From: Methanobrevibacter arboriphilus JCM 13429 = DSM 1125 | Lineage (GTDB): Archaea > Methanobacteriota > Methanobacteria > Methanobacteriales > Methanobacteriaceae | Direction of reading: 5' to 3' | DNA length: 64,000 bases | Assembly: GCF_002072215.1 (NCBI RefSeq) | Contig: NZ_JXMW01000006.1 | Coordinates: forward strand, 62,001-126,000 | Shown here: one piece after another, positions 40,690 to 50,023 of the stretch | How positions within the stretch are numbered: position 1 is the first letter of the stretch | How the letters are laid out: each line of letters opens with the position of its first letter | The notes under the pieces: generated by a model | The model's database searches: none | Told to the model about the DNA's origin: nothing | What the model saw: only the letters and a program-made list of their open reading frames with translations | Position numbers and translations under genes: made by a program

Positions 40690-41265
40690 ATGGCAGCAAA
40701 ACAACGTTGTTTTTTAGCTATAGATATAGATTCAGATTTAATTCAAAATATAGTGAAAGTTCAAGAGGAATTTAAAAGCACAAATAATAATGTAAAATAT
40801 GTAGAAGAGGAGAATCTACATTTTACACTTAAATTTTTTGGAGATATAGATAAAAATAAAGTTTTTGAAGTTAAAAACTGTGTTTTGAAGGTTTTAAATG
40901 AAATAAAATTTAAAGATAATTTTTCAAATGAAATATCTATTAAAGGAATTGGGACTTTTCCAAATAAAAATTATATGAAAATATTGTGGATTGGATGTGA
41001 AAATAGTGAGTTTTTAACTAAACTACACGATGCATTAGATTTGGAATTTAAAAATATTGGGTTTAAATTAGATAAGCAATTTAAAACTCATATTACAATT
41101 GGAAGAATAAGGAATTTGAAGGACAAAAAGGAATTTAAATCAAAAATAGAAAAATTAGAAAATTTTGAAATTGGAAATATGAATATTGGAAAAATATCCC
41201 TAAAAAAGAGTGAACTCACACCAAAAGGTCCAATTTATTCTAATATTGAAGTTTTCGAATTTTAA
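40690..41265 (+). CDS. thpR: RNA 2',3'-cyclic phosphodiesterase
   Basis: A 2H-phosphoesterase, about 191 residues. The two HxT/S motifs are present: ENLHFTLKFFGDI and KTHITIGRIRN. The start region CFLAIDIDSDLIQNI is typical for the archaeal/bacterial ThpR (LigT) family. It opens 2',3'-cyclic phosphates to 2'-phosphates at RNA ends. ATG 40690 (MAAKQRCFLAID) lies after GTGAAATT; the longer reading from ATG 40663 has no ribosome site. It lies 76 bases past aroB'. The cca gene follows, as in many euryarchaea. Confidence 0.9.
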   Translation: MAAKQRCFLAIDIDSDLIQNIVKVQEEFKSTNNNVKYVEEENLHFTLKFFGDIDKNKVFEVKNCVLKVLNEIKFKDNFSNEISIKGIGTFPNKNYMKILWIGCENSEFLTKLHDALDLEFKNIGFKLDKQFKTHITIGRIRNLKDKKEFKSKIEKLENFEIGNMNIGKISLKKSELTPKGPIYSNIEVFEF

Positions 41266-41475
41266 TTATCTATACTTTAATTATCTATATTAATATTCAT
41301 ACTATTATTTAATACAATCAAAATTAGTATTAGTACTATTAGTATTATAATTGATATTAGTATTACTAAAATTATTAGTATTATTTATAAATATTAAAAT
41401 TATTATAATTATTAATGTTATTATAAGTATTATTATTAGTATTTGTATGAATATACATCTTTATTAAGTGATTTT

Positions 41476-42912
41476 ATGAACTATAATGAAATATTAAAAG
41501 AAATAAAACCAAAAGAATCAGAAATAAAAAAGGTTCATGAAATTGCTAAAGATGCAATAAGCTACATTAATAAAATAGCTAAAGAAGAAGATATTAATGT
41601 TGAATCAAAACTCGTTGGTTCAATAGCTAAAGGAACATGGTTATCTGGAAGTTCTGATATTGATATATTCATTAATTTCTCACTTGAAGAAGATGAAGAT
41701 TATTTAAAAGAAAAAGGTCTTTACTTAGGATATAAATGTAGTGAACATTTAAATGGAATAGCTGAAGAACATTATGCATCTCATCCTTACCTTACAAGCC
41801 ATATTAATGGTTATTATGTTGATTTTGTTCCATGTTATAAGATAAAAACTGCTAAAGAATTAAAGTCAGCAGTTGATAGAACAATACTCCACACAAACTA
41901 TATTAAAAAACATTTAAAAAGTGAAAGAGAAAAAGATGAAGTATTACTTCTTAAAAAATTCATGAGTGAAGTTGGAGTTTATGGATCTGAGTTTAAAGTT
42001 GGTGGATTTGCAGGTTATCTTTGTGAAATGCTAATACTTAGATATAATACTTTTGAAGAAACTCTTGAAGCAGCAGCTAATTGGAAAAATAAGAGAGTTA
42101 TTGATTTAGAAGATTATAAAACAGATAAATTGTTTAAAGATCCACTTATAGCTATTGATCCAACCGACAAAACACGGAATGTTGGAGCTGCATTAACAAA
42201 AGAGAGGATGTCTGAGTTTATAATAGCTTCAAGAAACTTCTTAAATTCTAATGAAGATGATAGAATAAAATTCTTTTATGGAATTGATAAAAAAGAAACT
42301 TTTGAAGAAAAGATGTCTGAAAAAGAAATATATCATCAGATTAGTCCTTATGAGTTATATAAACAATTTAAGGATAGAAAAACTAAAACAATCACAATAA
42401 AGTTTAATATTCCAGATATTTCTGTTGATTCTATTCATCCTCAACTTAGAAAAACCCAACAGTCTATTGAAGAAAAATTAGAAGATAATGATTTTTCAGT
42501 TTTTAAAAGTGATTATTGGACTGATGAGAAAAAAATAGGGGTTTTTATATTTGAGTTGAGTGTTTACAAGCAAAGTAAATATTATATTCATGAAGGTCCT
42601 AGAGTTTGGGATAAAAAAGCATGCGAAAACTTTATAAAATCTCATGGTGAAGGTTATTATATTCTCGAAGATAAGCTTGTTTTAAATAAAGAGAGGCAGT
42701 TTAAAACTGCAAAGAATTTTATCAAAAGTGTTTTAACAAAAGAGAATATCCATATTATAAAGGTAGGGAAGAATATGAAGGGACTTTTAATAGACACATA
42801 CACAGGTCAAAGTATCAAACACATACTAAAAGATGAAAGTTTAAAAGAAAACACAGACTTTTTAAAATTTTTAGACAACTTTTTAAATCCAGGACAGCTA
42901 TTAAAAAGATAA
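41476..42912 (+). CDS. cca: CCA-adding tRNA nucleotidyltransferase (archaeal class I)
   Basis: Adds or repairs the 3'-CCA of tRNAs. 478 residues from ATG 41476 behind AGTGAT; an in-frame TTG at 41443 is less likely. The polymerase motif GSIAKGTWLSGSSDIDIFINF carries the metal-binding DxD, with a third carboxylate in HINGYYVDFVPCYKI. The tRNA-nucleotidyltransferase helical part is shown by RTILHTNYIKKHL and FMSEVGVYGSEFKVGGFAGYLCEML. It adjoins thpR, another RNA-end enzyme, 211 bases upstream, so the two may work in RNA 3'-end repair. Confidence 0.94.
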   Translation: MNYNEILKEIKPKESEIKKVHEIAKDAISYINKIAKEEDINVESKLVGSIAKGTWLSGSSDIDIFINFSLEEDEDYLKEKGLYLGYKCSEHLNGIAEEHYASHPYLTSHINGYYVDFVPCYKIKTAKELKSAVDRTILHTNYIKKHLKSEREKDEVLLLKKFMSEVGVYGSEFKVGGFAGYLCEMLILRYNTFEETLEAAANWKNKRVIDLEDYKTDKLFKDPLIAIDPTDKTRNVGAALTKERMSEFIIASRNFLNSNEDDRIKFFYGIDKKETFEEKMSEKEIYHQISPYELYKQFKDRKTKTITIKFNIPDISVDSIHPQLRKTQQSIEEKLEDNDFSVFKSDYWTDEKKIGVFIFELSVYKQSKYYIHEGPRVWDKKACENFIKSHGEGYYILEDKLVLNKERQFKTAKNFIKSVLTKENIHIIKVGKNMKGLLIDTYTGQSIKHILKDESLKENTDFLKFLDNFLNPGQLLKR

Positions 42913-43565
42913 AATTTACTTTTTACTTTAATTAATAATATAATTATTAATATAATTAAATTATTTTATTAATAATTATATTTATTATTTTATTAATAAT
43001 TTAATTAATGATTTTATTAATTATTTTATTTCTAATATAATTATTATTTAGCTATTTTTAATATAATATTGATTTTTAGCTTATTTAAAATATTAAAAGA
43101 TTAATATATTAGGATAGTAAGATATTAAGACATTGAAATATAAAAGTATAAAAATATTAGCTTGATAAATAATAAATAATCAATATTATCATATGTCTTT
43201 TTATTTAATATTATTATTACTAAATTTAAAAATAATATTATTAGAATATTAAGAATTATTTAGAAAAGTATTTATGTGTTAATACTATATCAGTATTAAT
43301 GAGTATTGATGGCATTTAAATGTCAAAAATCAATTACAAATATTAAAAATATCAAAATATTATTAGTTATACAGAATATGTATATCTACTAATTATTGAA
43401 GCTATTCGAAACAAATTAATTGAAACACAACTAATACTAAAATTTAATTTGAAACGTATTATACAATATATTATTCTGTTTCCTTATTCAAGAAAACAAT
43501 AATAAAGCAATTCATAGTTAATTTTAAGTGCCATAATACCATTTGTATGTATAATAGGTGATATT
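42913..43565. other. Intergenic region, no gene seen
   Basis: 653 bases. The first 130 are TTAATAATATAATTATTAATA-type repeats. TATA-like elements near 43450-43460 probably belong to the alcohol dehydrogenase. No ORF or RNA is supported on the plus strand. Confidence 0.5.
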
Positions 43566-44633
43566 ATGAAAGGATTGGCAATGTTAAGAATAGGTGAAAT
43601 TGGATGGATTGAAAAAGATAAACCCGAAATAGGTTCTCGTGATGCACTGGTAAAACCATTAGCCCTTGCTCCATGTACATCAGATATACACACTGTATGG
43701 GAAGGTGCAATAGGAGATAGACACAATCTTATATTAGGACATGAAGCTTTAGGTGTAGTTGATGAAGTTGGAAGTGAAGTAAAAGATTTTAAGCCAGGAG
43801 ATAGAGTAATTGTTCCAGCTATAACTCCTGATTGGGATGATGAAGCAGCACAAAGAGGATTTTCCTCACAAACAACTGGACCATTAGGAGGATGGAAATT
43901 CTCTAATTTTAAAGACGGAGTCTTTGGAGAATATTTCCATGTGAATTTAGCAGATGCAAATCTAGCACATTTACCTGAAGGGATGTCTCTTGAAGCAGCT
44001 GTTATGATACCGGATATGTTATCTACTGGGTTTATGGGAGCTGAAAATTCTAATATTCCAATGGGAGGAACAGTAGCAGTATTAGGAATTGGACCTGTTG
44101 GATTATCAGCTATTGCTGGTGCAAAGCTACAAGGTGCAGGGAAAATTTTTGCAGTTGGAACTCGTCCCAAAGCAATAGAGGTAGCTAAAGAATACGGTGC
44201 AACAGATATAATATCATATAAAGAAGGACCAACAGATGAACAAATATTAGAAGCAACCGATGGAAAAGGTGTTGATGCAGTCATTATAGCAGGAGGAGGG
44301 CCAGATATAATACTAGATGCTGTTAGAACTGCAAAAGCAGGATCTATAGTTTCAAATATCAATTATTTTGGAAGTGGAGAAACTTTACCAATCTGTCGTG
44401 AAGGATGGGGTTTCGGAATGGCAGATAAAGATTTTGCAACAGGACTATGTCCAGGCGGAAGAGTGAGAATGGAAAGATTAGCTGATATAGTATCCTACGG
44501 AAGAATGGATCCAGGACTCATGGCAACACACGTATTCCATGGATTTGATAAAATTGAAGAAGCATTACTCCTAATGAAAGAAAAACCAAGAGATCTGATA
44601 AAACCAGTGGTTATAATTGATGAAAATATCTAA
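43566..44633 (+). CDS. adh: Zinc-dependent secondary alcohol dehydrogenase (NADP-type)
   Basis: 355 residues, closely similar in motif order to the Thermoanaerobacter brockii enzyme: MKGLAMLRIGEIGWIEKDKP, catalytic zinc ligands C37 (APCTSDIHTVWEGAIGDRHN), H59 and D150 (GHEALG; VMIPDM), then the cofactor motif GIGPVGLSAIAGAKLQGAG and GTRPKAIEVAKEYGATDII. GTRP at the place of GSRP suggests NADP+ preference. The enzyme would let the methanogen take electrons from 2-propanol or 2-butanol, or reduce ketones. The structural zinc lobe is missing, as in brockii-type enzymes. Start ATG follows TAGGTGAT. Monocistronic. Confidence 0.92.
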   Translation: MKGLAMLRIGEIGWIEKDKPEIGSRDALVKPLALAPCTSDIHTVWEGAIGDRHNLILGHEALGVVDEVGSEVKDFKPGDRVIVPAITPDWDDEAAQRGFSSQTTGPLGGWKFSNFKDGVFGEYFHVNLADANLAHLPEGMSLEAAVMIPDMLSTGFMGAENSNIPMGGTVAVLGIGPVGLSAIAGAKLQGAGKIFAVGTRPKAIEVAKEYGATDIISYKEGPTDEQILEATDGKGVDAVIIAGGGPDIILDAVRTAKAGSIVSNINYFGSGETLPICREGWGFGMADKDFATGLCPGGRVRMERLADIVSYGRMDPGLMATHVFHGFDKIEEALLLMKEKPRDLIKPVVIIDENI

Positions 44634-44849
44634 TATAAAAAATGTAAAGGATGTATAAAAACAGTTATGAAAAAGAGTTATGAAAAAACCTATAATAAGA
44701 AAGCATCCCTATAATAAGAAAGTATTATATTAAAAATAGAAATATTAAAAATAAGTAGAACAAATAATTCAAAATATAGGTTTCATTAAAGGAGGTTTGA
44801 GAATAAAAGGGTTAAATTAGATTAAGATAGAAATAAAAACATTAAATAC

Positions 44850-44883
44850 TATGGTAGTTTGTAGAAAATACAAAATTACCATA
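44850..44883. promoter_or_regulatory. Imperfect inverted repeat, candidate operator
   Basis: Arms TATGGTAGTTTGTA (44850-44863) and TACAAAATTACCATA (44869-44883) pair except for one mismatch and one extra base. The repeat lies some 30 bases before the start of the ABM-domain gene, close to where transcription should begin. A repressor site is the simplest reading. Confidence 0.5.
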
Positions 44884-44914
44884 ACTATTATTATAGAATT
44901 ATAGGTGAATAAAT

Positions 44915-45211
44915 ATGATTATAGTATTAGCTAAAATAGTAGCAAAAGAAAGTATGAAAAATAATATTATTAAAGAATCTAAAGAACTAATTAAAAAAAC
45001 ACGAATAGAAAAAGGATGCGTAGAATATAATTTATATGATCAATTAGATGAGGATAATTCTCTTTTATTTGTTGAAAAATGGGAAAATAAAGATTGTTTA
45101 ACTTCTCATTTAAACCAAGTTCATTTCACTAAATTTGGTGAAGCTATAGAAGATTATTTAGCTAAAGAATTAGAAATTTCAGTTTATTCATCAGAACCAA
45201 CAAATCTATAA
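44915..45211 (+). CDS. ABM-domain protein (putative quinol monooxygenase-like)
   Basis: 98 residues with a full antibiotic-biosynthesis-monooxygenase domain: IIVLAKIVAKESMKNNIIKESKELIKKTRIEKGCVEYNLYDQLDEDNSLLFVEKWENKDCLTSHLNQVHFTKFGEAIEDYL, matching YgiN-type proteins in order and length. In anaerobes these small proteins are thought to act on reactive quinone-like or other metabolites rather than as oxygenases. AGGTGA gives a good ribosome site. The inverted repeat upstream suggests control by a dedicated repressor. Confidence 0.87.
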   Translation: MIIVLAKIVAKESMKNNIIKESKELIKKTRIEKGCVEYNLYDQLDEDNSLLFVEKWENKDCLTSHLNQVHFTKFGEAIEDYLAKELEISVYSSEPTNL

Positions 45212-45541
45212 AAGTTATTATTTAATACATAATTTTATTTAGATTTTTTATTACACTTTTTTAGATTTTTTTATTTTATTAATTATTACCCTATTAATAT
45301 CCTATTTCAAATCTGTTATCCATTTCATTCTTACTTTATTAACTATTTCTCTTTTTAAGAGTTAATTACCTATTTTTAATTCTTAATTGTTTATTTATAC
45401 CATTTTAAATATTTCTAAAACATTTAGATTGTATTTTAGTAATTCATTTTATTTTTTATATGGTAAATATTTTTTATTTATTAGTTTATATATAATTTGT
45501 AAATATGTATATATGTATATTTATTATGTTTAATTTTATAA

Positions 45542-45625
45542 TAATCATCTTCTTTTTTATATTTTTTATATAGATAAGTTTATATTAAAGATATTAATAA
45601 AATAAAAAAGTAGAGAATATTCACT
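45542..45625. repeat. Direct repeat, copy 1 (~84 bp)
   Basis: Matches 52719-52802 base for base at a constant offset of 7177, with four differences seen: three in the first 19 bases and one G/A at 45590. The core TATATAGATAAGTTTATATT and the end AGAGAATATTCACT are identical. It lies 23 bases before the left inverted-repeat arm. Confidence 0.85.
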
Positions 45626-45648
45626 ACTATAAATAGTTATATTAAAAT

Positions 45649-45752
45649 ATTTCTTAATGCTCTTTAAAAACTTGAATTAAAGTATTTTTTTAGAAGTTTC
45701 TATAAAAATGTGAAAATAATTATTTATTGCAATTTTTCAGTGATATGTTATA
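45649..45752. repeat. Left arm of a ~104-bp inverted repeat
   Basis: Reverse complement of 46330-46432. From 45649 to 45730 only two positions differ (45660, 45729); a one-base gap and four to five further differences follow. The arms flank the 120-residue gene, giving a unit of about 784 bases. Confidence 0.9.
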
Positions 45753-45861
45753 GTATAAAAAAAGTATGAGACTAAGTTCATTATACTAATTTTTTTGAAA
45801 AATTCTTATATATTTTTCAAGTGTTAAAAGATTTAATAAATAAAAAATGGAGTGATGAATT

Positions 45862-46224
45862 ATGAACATGAATACACAGTTTTTTGTATTTACACCGAAC
45901 CCAGAAAATGTTGAGATGAAAACATCATCATATTGTATTGATTATATGAATTTAGGCAATAAGTGGACTGCGACCTTTAAAGAAGGTAAGTTTTATCATT
46001 ACAAAAATGGAGATGTTACTAAAATGCACACAGATGATCATCTTGATTTCGACGACATGAATGGAAAACTTAACAGATTAGAAATCAAAAATGGTAAAAT
46101 GTTCGTTGGTCCTGCTGGTGGTCCTGTTAAAGAAGGCAAGATGGTATACAAAGGATGGGATGGTAAAAAATGGATTGCTGATTTAATAAGATTTATTGAT
46201 TTCCACCCTGATTTAAACAAGTAA
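45862..46224 (+). CDS. Unrecognised 120-residue protein inside an inverted repeat
   Basis: A strong ribosome site, GGAGTGATG, precedes the ATG, and codon use is normal, so the gene is real. The protein has no signal peptide or membrane helix and is rich in Lys, Asp, Gly and aromatic residues, with alternating hydrophobics that suggest a small beta fold: FVFTPNPENVEMKTSS, KWTATFKEGKFYHYKNGDV, GKLNRLEIKNGKMFVGPAGGPVKEGKMVYKGWDGKKWIADLIRFID. I do not recognise a family. Almost identical ~104-bp arms face each other on the two sides. They could be the ends of a small mobile unit or an invertible one, or a large hairpin. Possible parts of a mobile element with a passenger gene, but no transposase is present. 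Confidence 0.75.
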   Translation: MNMNTQFFVFTPNPENVEMKTSSYCIDYMNLGNKWTATFKEGKFYHYKNGDVTKMHTDDHLDFDDMNGKLNRLEIKNGKMFVGPAGGPVKEGKMVYKGWDGKKWIADLIRFIDFHPDLNK

Positions 46225-46329
46225 ACACACATTTTACCACAATTTACAGTAATATATAAATATTAGAGGTAAATTTTACTCTTTAAAAACAGCTATTTTA
46301 AAATTTAGTGCTTATATTAAGTATATAAA

Positions 46330-46432
46330 TATAGTATATTACTGAAAATTGTAATAAATAATTATTTTCACATTTTTATAGAAACTTCTAAAAAAATACT
46401 TTAATTCAAGTTTTTAAAGAACATTAAGAAAT
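46330..46432. repeat. Right arm of the ~104-bp inverted repeat
   Basis: Reverse complement of 45649-45752. It includes AAACTTCTAAAAAAATACTT and the end ACATTAAGAAAT. No obvious target-site duplication is visible just outside the arms (AAAAT on the left, TACTC on the right). Confidence 0.9.
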
Positions 46433-46646
46433 TACTCATAATTAATCATCTATATAGAACCTCTAGTAATATACTATAAATAAAATTTAAAAACTGAATA
46501 TAAAGCTATCAGTAAAATTATCTATAAATATCAAAGAAATATGCCAAATATTTCAAATAAACGTGAAAAAATGAATAAAATTGTTAATAGAGACTTAAAA
46601 AATATTTATAAGAATATAAAAAATAAAAAATCATTGAGGAATTAAA

Positions 46647-47654
46647 ATGCTAAAAACTGCAGGAATGATTCTTTGTGGTGGTTTTGGTAAGCGTCTTAGG
46701 CCTATTACTGAAAAAATCCCAAAACCACTTGTTGAAATCAAAGAAGATTACACTATCTTAGACAAACAACTATTCGATTTTAAAAATGCTGGTGTTGAAG
46801 ATGTTTATCTTTTAACTGGATTTTTAAATGAAAAAATAAAAGAAAGATTTGGCAATGAGCATAAAAGTGTTAATATTCATTATGTTATTGAGAATGAGCC
46901 TCTCGGAACTTTAAATGCAATTCGCCTTGGTATGGATGAAATTAAAAACGATTATGAACAATGTGTTATTCGTAATGGTGATGTTGTAGCTGATTTAAAC
47001 CTTTCCAAGATGATTGAACAAGGTGAAAAATCAAATTATCCATTTAACATTTTCATAACTCAAATGCAATCACCATATGGAATTGTTGAAACAAATGGTG
47101 ATAAATTAGTTTCTTTTAAAGAGAAACCTCTTTTGGATTATTACATCAATGGAGGAGTTTATTTTTCTAAGGGTAAACTTGATTTTGGAGACTTTAAAAC
47201 AGAAGATATAGAAAAAACACTTTTCCCATTAATGGCAAAAGAAAATAAAATAGGTTATTATAAAGAGGACGGTTTATTTTGGATGGCAATAGACACTTCT
47301 AAAGAACTAGAGACAGTTAGACAAGAATATGAAAATCGTACCGATAAACCCTGGGGATATGAAAAAGTTCTAATCTATACAGAGAAATATTTAACTAAAG
47401 AACTCTTTATAAAAGAAGGATTTCAAACTAGTTTCCATTTTCATGAAAAAAAGGATGAAACCATGTATATAATCTCAGGTGCAGTTTATATAGAATTTAA
47501 TGATAAAAAAGAATACTTTGGTAAAAATGACACAATAAGAATAGAACCTCATATTGAACATTCCATAGTAGCTACTGAAAACACAGTACTCCACGAAGTT
47601 TCAACACCATACTTAAACGATACTGTTAGATTAGAAGATTTTTACAATAGATAA
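46647..47654 (+). CDS. Sugar-phosphate nucleotidyltransferase fused to a cupin
   Basis: 335 residues. The N-terminal ~225 form an NTP-transferase: [27 protein letters not shown] with the nucleotide-binding GGxGxRLxP and lysine, RNGDVVADL, and [17 protein letters not shown]. The C-terminal ~100 form a cupin: [60 protein letters not shown] holds the metal ligands, as in the mannose-6-phosphate isomerase half of GDP-mannose enzymes. It should make an activated sugar (probably a GDP- or dTDP-hexose) for the glycosyltransferases that follow 27 bases on. First gene of the glycan cassette, start behind GAGGAAT. Confidence 0.86.
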   Translation: MLKTAGMILCGGFGKRLRPITEKIPKPLVEIKEDYTILDKQLFDFKNAGVEDVYLLTGFLNEKIKERFGNEHKSVNIHYVIENEPLGTLNAIRLGMDEIKNDYEQCVIRNGDVVADLNLSKMIEQGEKSNYPFNIFITQMQSPYGIVETNGDKLVSFKEKPLLDYYINGGVYFSKGKLDFGDFKTEDIEKTLFPLMAKENKIGYYKEDGLFWMAIDTSKELETVRQEYENRTDKPWGYEKVLIYTEKYLTKELFIKEGFQTSFHFHEKKDETMYIISGAVYIEFNDKKEYFGKNDTIRIEPHIEHSIVATENTVLHEVSTPYLNDTVRLEDFYNR

Positions 47655-47681
47655 ATCATTAATCAATTTGGATGAGATAAA

Positions 47682-48695
47682 ATGAATATTTCTTTGATAT
47701 CTAGATTCTTTGATAATAGAAATGAAGGTATTGGTAGCTACTCAAAAATGTTACTTCAAGGATTAAAACAAAAAAAATTGAATTTAACTACTATTAGTCA
47801 AGATGATAGTTATTTTAAAAGTGATGGGCTTTTAGATTACATTTGTTATTTTTATTTAGAACTTCCTTTTATTCTAGATAAATCTAAAGATATTTATCAT
47901 GCATTGTCCCCAATTGAATCAATAAGGCTTGATAAAAGTAAATCTGTTGTTACAATTCACGACTTAATGCCTATTAAAATACCTAATCTAATCCATAAAA
48001 ATAAATTATTAAGATATCAATCCCAACGATTTTTTAAAATAGCTATTAGACAAGCACTAAAATGTGAAAAATTAGTTACAATTAGTGAAGAAACAGCAAA
48101 AGATATAAACAAATCCTATTCAATTGATTTAGATGATATAAGTATTGTAAGACAAGGAATTAATATTAATTTGTTTCCAAAAAAGGTTGAAACAAATGAA
48201 ATCTATACTATTGGTACTTTATCCAATATAAATTACAGAAAAAGAATAGATATTCTAATTAAAGCTTTTAAATCTGCAAATATTGAAAATTCTAAGCTTT
48301 TCATTGGAGGAAAAGGCCCTCATATAAAATATTTAAAAGAATTAGCTAAAGATGATGATAGGATCATTTTTTTAGGATTTATTCCAAATGAAGAAATTAA
48401 TAATTTTTATAACTCATTAGATGTTTTTATTTTTCCAAGTTTTATGGAAGGATATGGTTTACCAATGGTCGAAGCTATGGCTTGTTGTAAACCAATTGTA
48501 ACATTAGATGATTCACACATCCCCTCTGATGTAAAGAAAAGAACTTATAAAACAACTAAAGAGGATTTAGTAGATGTTTTAAAAAATAGAAATTATGAGT
48601 GTGATATTAAATCAAATTATAAATTTGCAAAAGAACACTCTATTGAAAATATGGCTAATGGAATGATGAATGTCTATAAATCGCTTGAATATTAA
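47682..48695 (+). CDS. Glycosyltransferase family 4
   Basis: 337 residues, GT-B fold. N-terminal acceptor domain: SLISRFFDNRNEGIGSYSKMLLQGL; C-terminal donor domain: IYTIGTLSNINYRKRIDILIKAFK, LFIGGKGPHIKYLKEL, IIFLGFIPNEEINNFYNSLDVFIFPSFMEGYGLPMVEAMACCKPIVTL with the E-x7-E motif. It transfers a sugar from a nucleotide donor with retention of configuration; the acceptor is probably a lipid-linked glycan or wall polymer. Start follows GGATGAG, 27 bases after the nucleotidyltransferase gene, so it is in the same operon. Confidence 0.9.
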   Translation: MNISLISRFFDNRNEGIGSYSKMLLQGLKQKKLNLTTISQDDSYFKSDGLLDYICYFYLELPFILDKSKDIYHALSPIESIRLDKSKSVVTIHDLMPIKIPNLIHKNKLLRYQSQRFFKIAIRQALKCEKLVTISEETAKDINKSYSIDLDDISIVRQGININLFPKKVETNEIYTIGTLSNINYRKRIDILIKAFKSANIENSKLFIGGKGPHIKYLKELAKDDDRIIFLGFIPNEEINNFYNSLDVFIFPSFMEGYGLPMVEAMACCKPIVTLDDSHIPSDVKKRTYKTTKEDLVDVLKNRNYECDIKSNYKFAKEHSIENMANGMMNVYKSLEY

Positions 48696-48821
48696 ATTTA
48701 AACACTGTTTAGAATATTAATATAATAGAAAATAGATCCAATATGTAAATTTATTAATGAGGGGGTGATAAAAGTCTATAAAAACTCAGATACATTGTAT
48801 TTCTAAAATTGAGGTTCGAAT

Positions 48822-49961
48822 ATGAAGATATGTTTTATTACAGAATATTTTCCAAAAAGTGAAAATCTTGAAATTAAAGGTGGTGTTGAAGCAGTTGCAT
48901 TTAATGAAGCATACTATCTATCTAAAGATAATGATATCACTGTACTAACATCTTATGAAGAGGGAATGGAAAAAGAAAAGAATATAGGAAATATTAAAGT
49001 GATAGCTTGCGGTAAAAAAAGATCCTATACTCAAAAAGGATCATTTAAAAATAGACTACTATTTATGAAAGCTGCTTATGATGTTGCTAAAAAACTTGAT
49101 TTTGATATTGTTGTAGGTTATAATTTCATTACATACATAATTGCATGGAGAATAGCTAAAAAACTTGATATTCCCTGTGTAGCAAGATATCATGATGTAT
49201 GGATTGGAGAATGGGTTAAAAACATTGGTATTACTGGTTTATTTGGTGAAATACTTGAAAGATATTTTTTATCTAGAGATATTGATTTACTCATAGCTGT
49301 TTCTAATTTCACAGCAAATAATCTAAAAAAACATTTTCCAGAAGATAAAATAGTTGTAGTTCCAAATATAGTTGAATTCAAGAAAATAGAAAGTGAAAAA
49401 TTTGAAAATAGAACAATATCTTGTGTTTCAAGATTAGTAGAGTATAAAAGAGTTGAAGATTTGATATTAGCTATGGATATCTTAATAAATCAAAATGGTT
49501 CCAAATACAAAGATTTAAAAGTTAAAATTGTAGGAACAGGCCCAGAAGAAGAAAAATTGATAGATTTAGTAAAAGAAAAAAATTTGTATAATAATATAAC
49601 TTTTTGTGGTTTTGTTGAAAAACATGAAGATGTTTTAAAGATTATTAATTCTTCCCATATTTTTTGTCTACCAAGTAAAGTTGAAGGATTTGGAATTGTG
49701 ATTGTAGAATCATTAGGATGTGAAGTTCCATTTGTAGCATCTAACATAAGCCCTATTGTTGAAACAAGTGGGAAAAAGGGAGGGTTATTTTTTCAAACTG
49801 AGAATTATGAAGATTTAGCTTTAAAAATCCAAACAATTCTTGAAAATCCAGAAATCTATAAAAAGCTTAAAAATGAATGCAAACAACAATATGAATTGTA
49901 TAAAGGAATATACATAGCTGAAAAACTTGAAAAATGTTATAAATTTTTAATTAATAGATAA
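48822..49961 (+). CDS. Glycosyltransferase family 4
   Basis: 379 residues, second GT-B enzyme of the cassette. Motifs: KICFITEYFPKSENLEIKGGVEAVAFNEAYYL (acceptor domain with the GG loop), TISCVSRLVEYKRVEDLILAMDIL, VKIVGTGPEEEKLIDLV, NITFCGFVEKHEDVLKIINSSHIFCLPSKVEGFGIVIVESLGCEVPFVAS with the two glutamates. The 126-base gap before it contains GAGGGGGTG and a 13-codon open frame ending at a stop, possibly a remnant. GAGGT precedes this ATG. Confidence 0.9.
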   Translation: MKICFITEYFPKSENLEIKGGVEAVAFNEAYYLSKDNDITVLTSYEEGMEKEKNIGNIKVIACGKKRSYTQKGSFKNRLLFMKAAYDVAKKLDFDIVVGYNFITYIIAWRIAKKLDIPCVARYHDVWIGEWVKNIGITGLFGEILERYFLSRDIDLLIAVSNFTANNLKKHFPEDKIVVVPNIVEFKKIESEKFENRTISCVSRLVEYKRVEDLILAMDILINQNGSKYKDLKVKIVGTGPEEEKLIDLVKEKNLYNNITFCGFVEKHEDVLKIINSSHIFCLPSKVEGFGIVIVESLGCEVPFVASNISPIVETSGKKGGLFFQTENYEDLALKIQTILENPEIYKKLKNECKQQYELYKGIYIAEKLEKCYKFLINR

Positions 49962-50023
49962 TATGATTAAATAATTAATTTTTTAAAATATAATATTAAC
50001 TATATATATTTATGGAGTTAAAT

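Larger units (their letters stand above)
45212..45861. other. Intergenic region: left end of the accessory island
   Basis: 650 bases holding the first direct-repeat copy (45542-45625), the left inverted-repeat arm (45649-45752), and the promoter of the 120-residue gene (TATA-like CTTATATATTTTTC, about 45806). Before 45450 the sequence is AT-rich with no recognisable feature. Confidence 0.6.

Noticed and set aside
43484-44362. A 292-codon minus-strand open frame
   Set aside because: It lies antisense to the alcohol dehydrogenase gene, which has full family motifs and a ribosome site; the minus frame has neither.
48760-48822. A 13-codon frame after GAGGGGGTG between the two glycosyltransferase genes
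   Set aside because: Too short to claim as a gene; noted only as a possible remnant.
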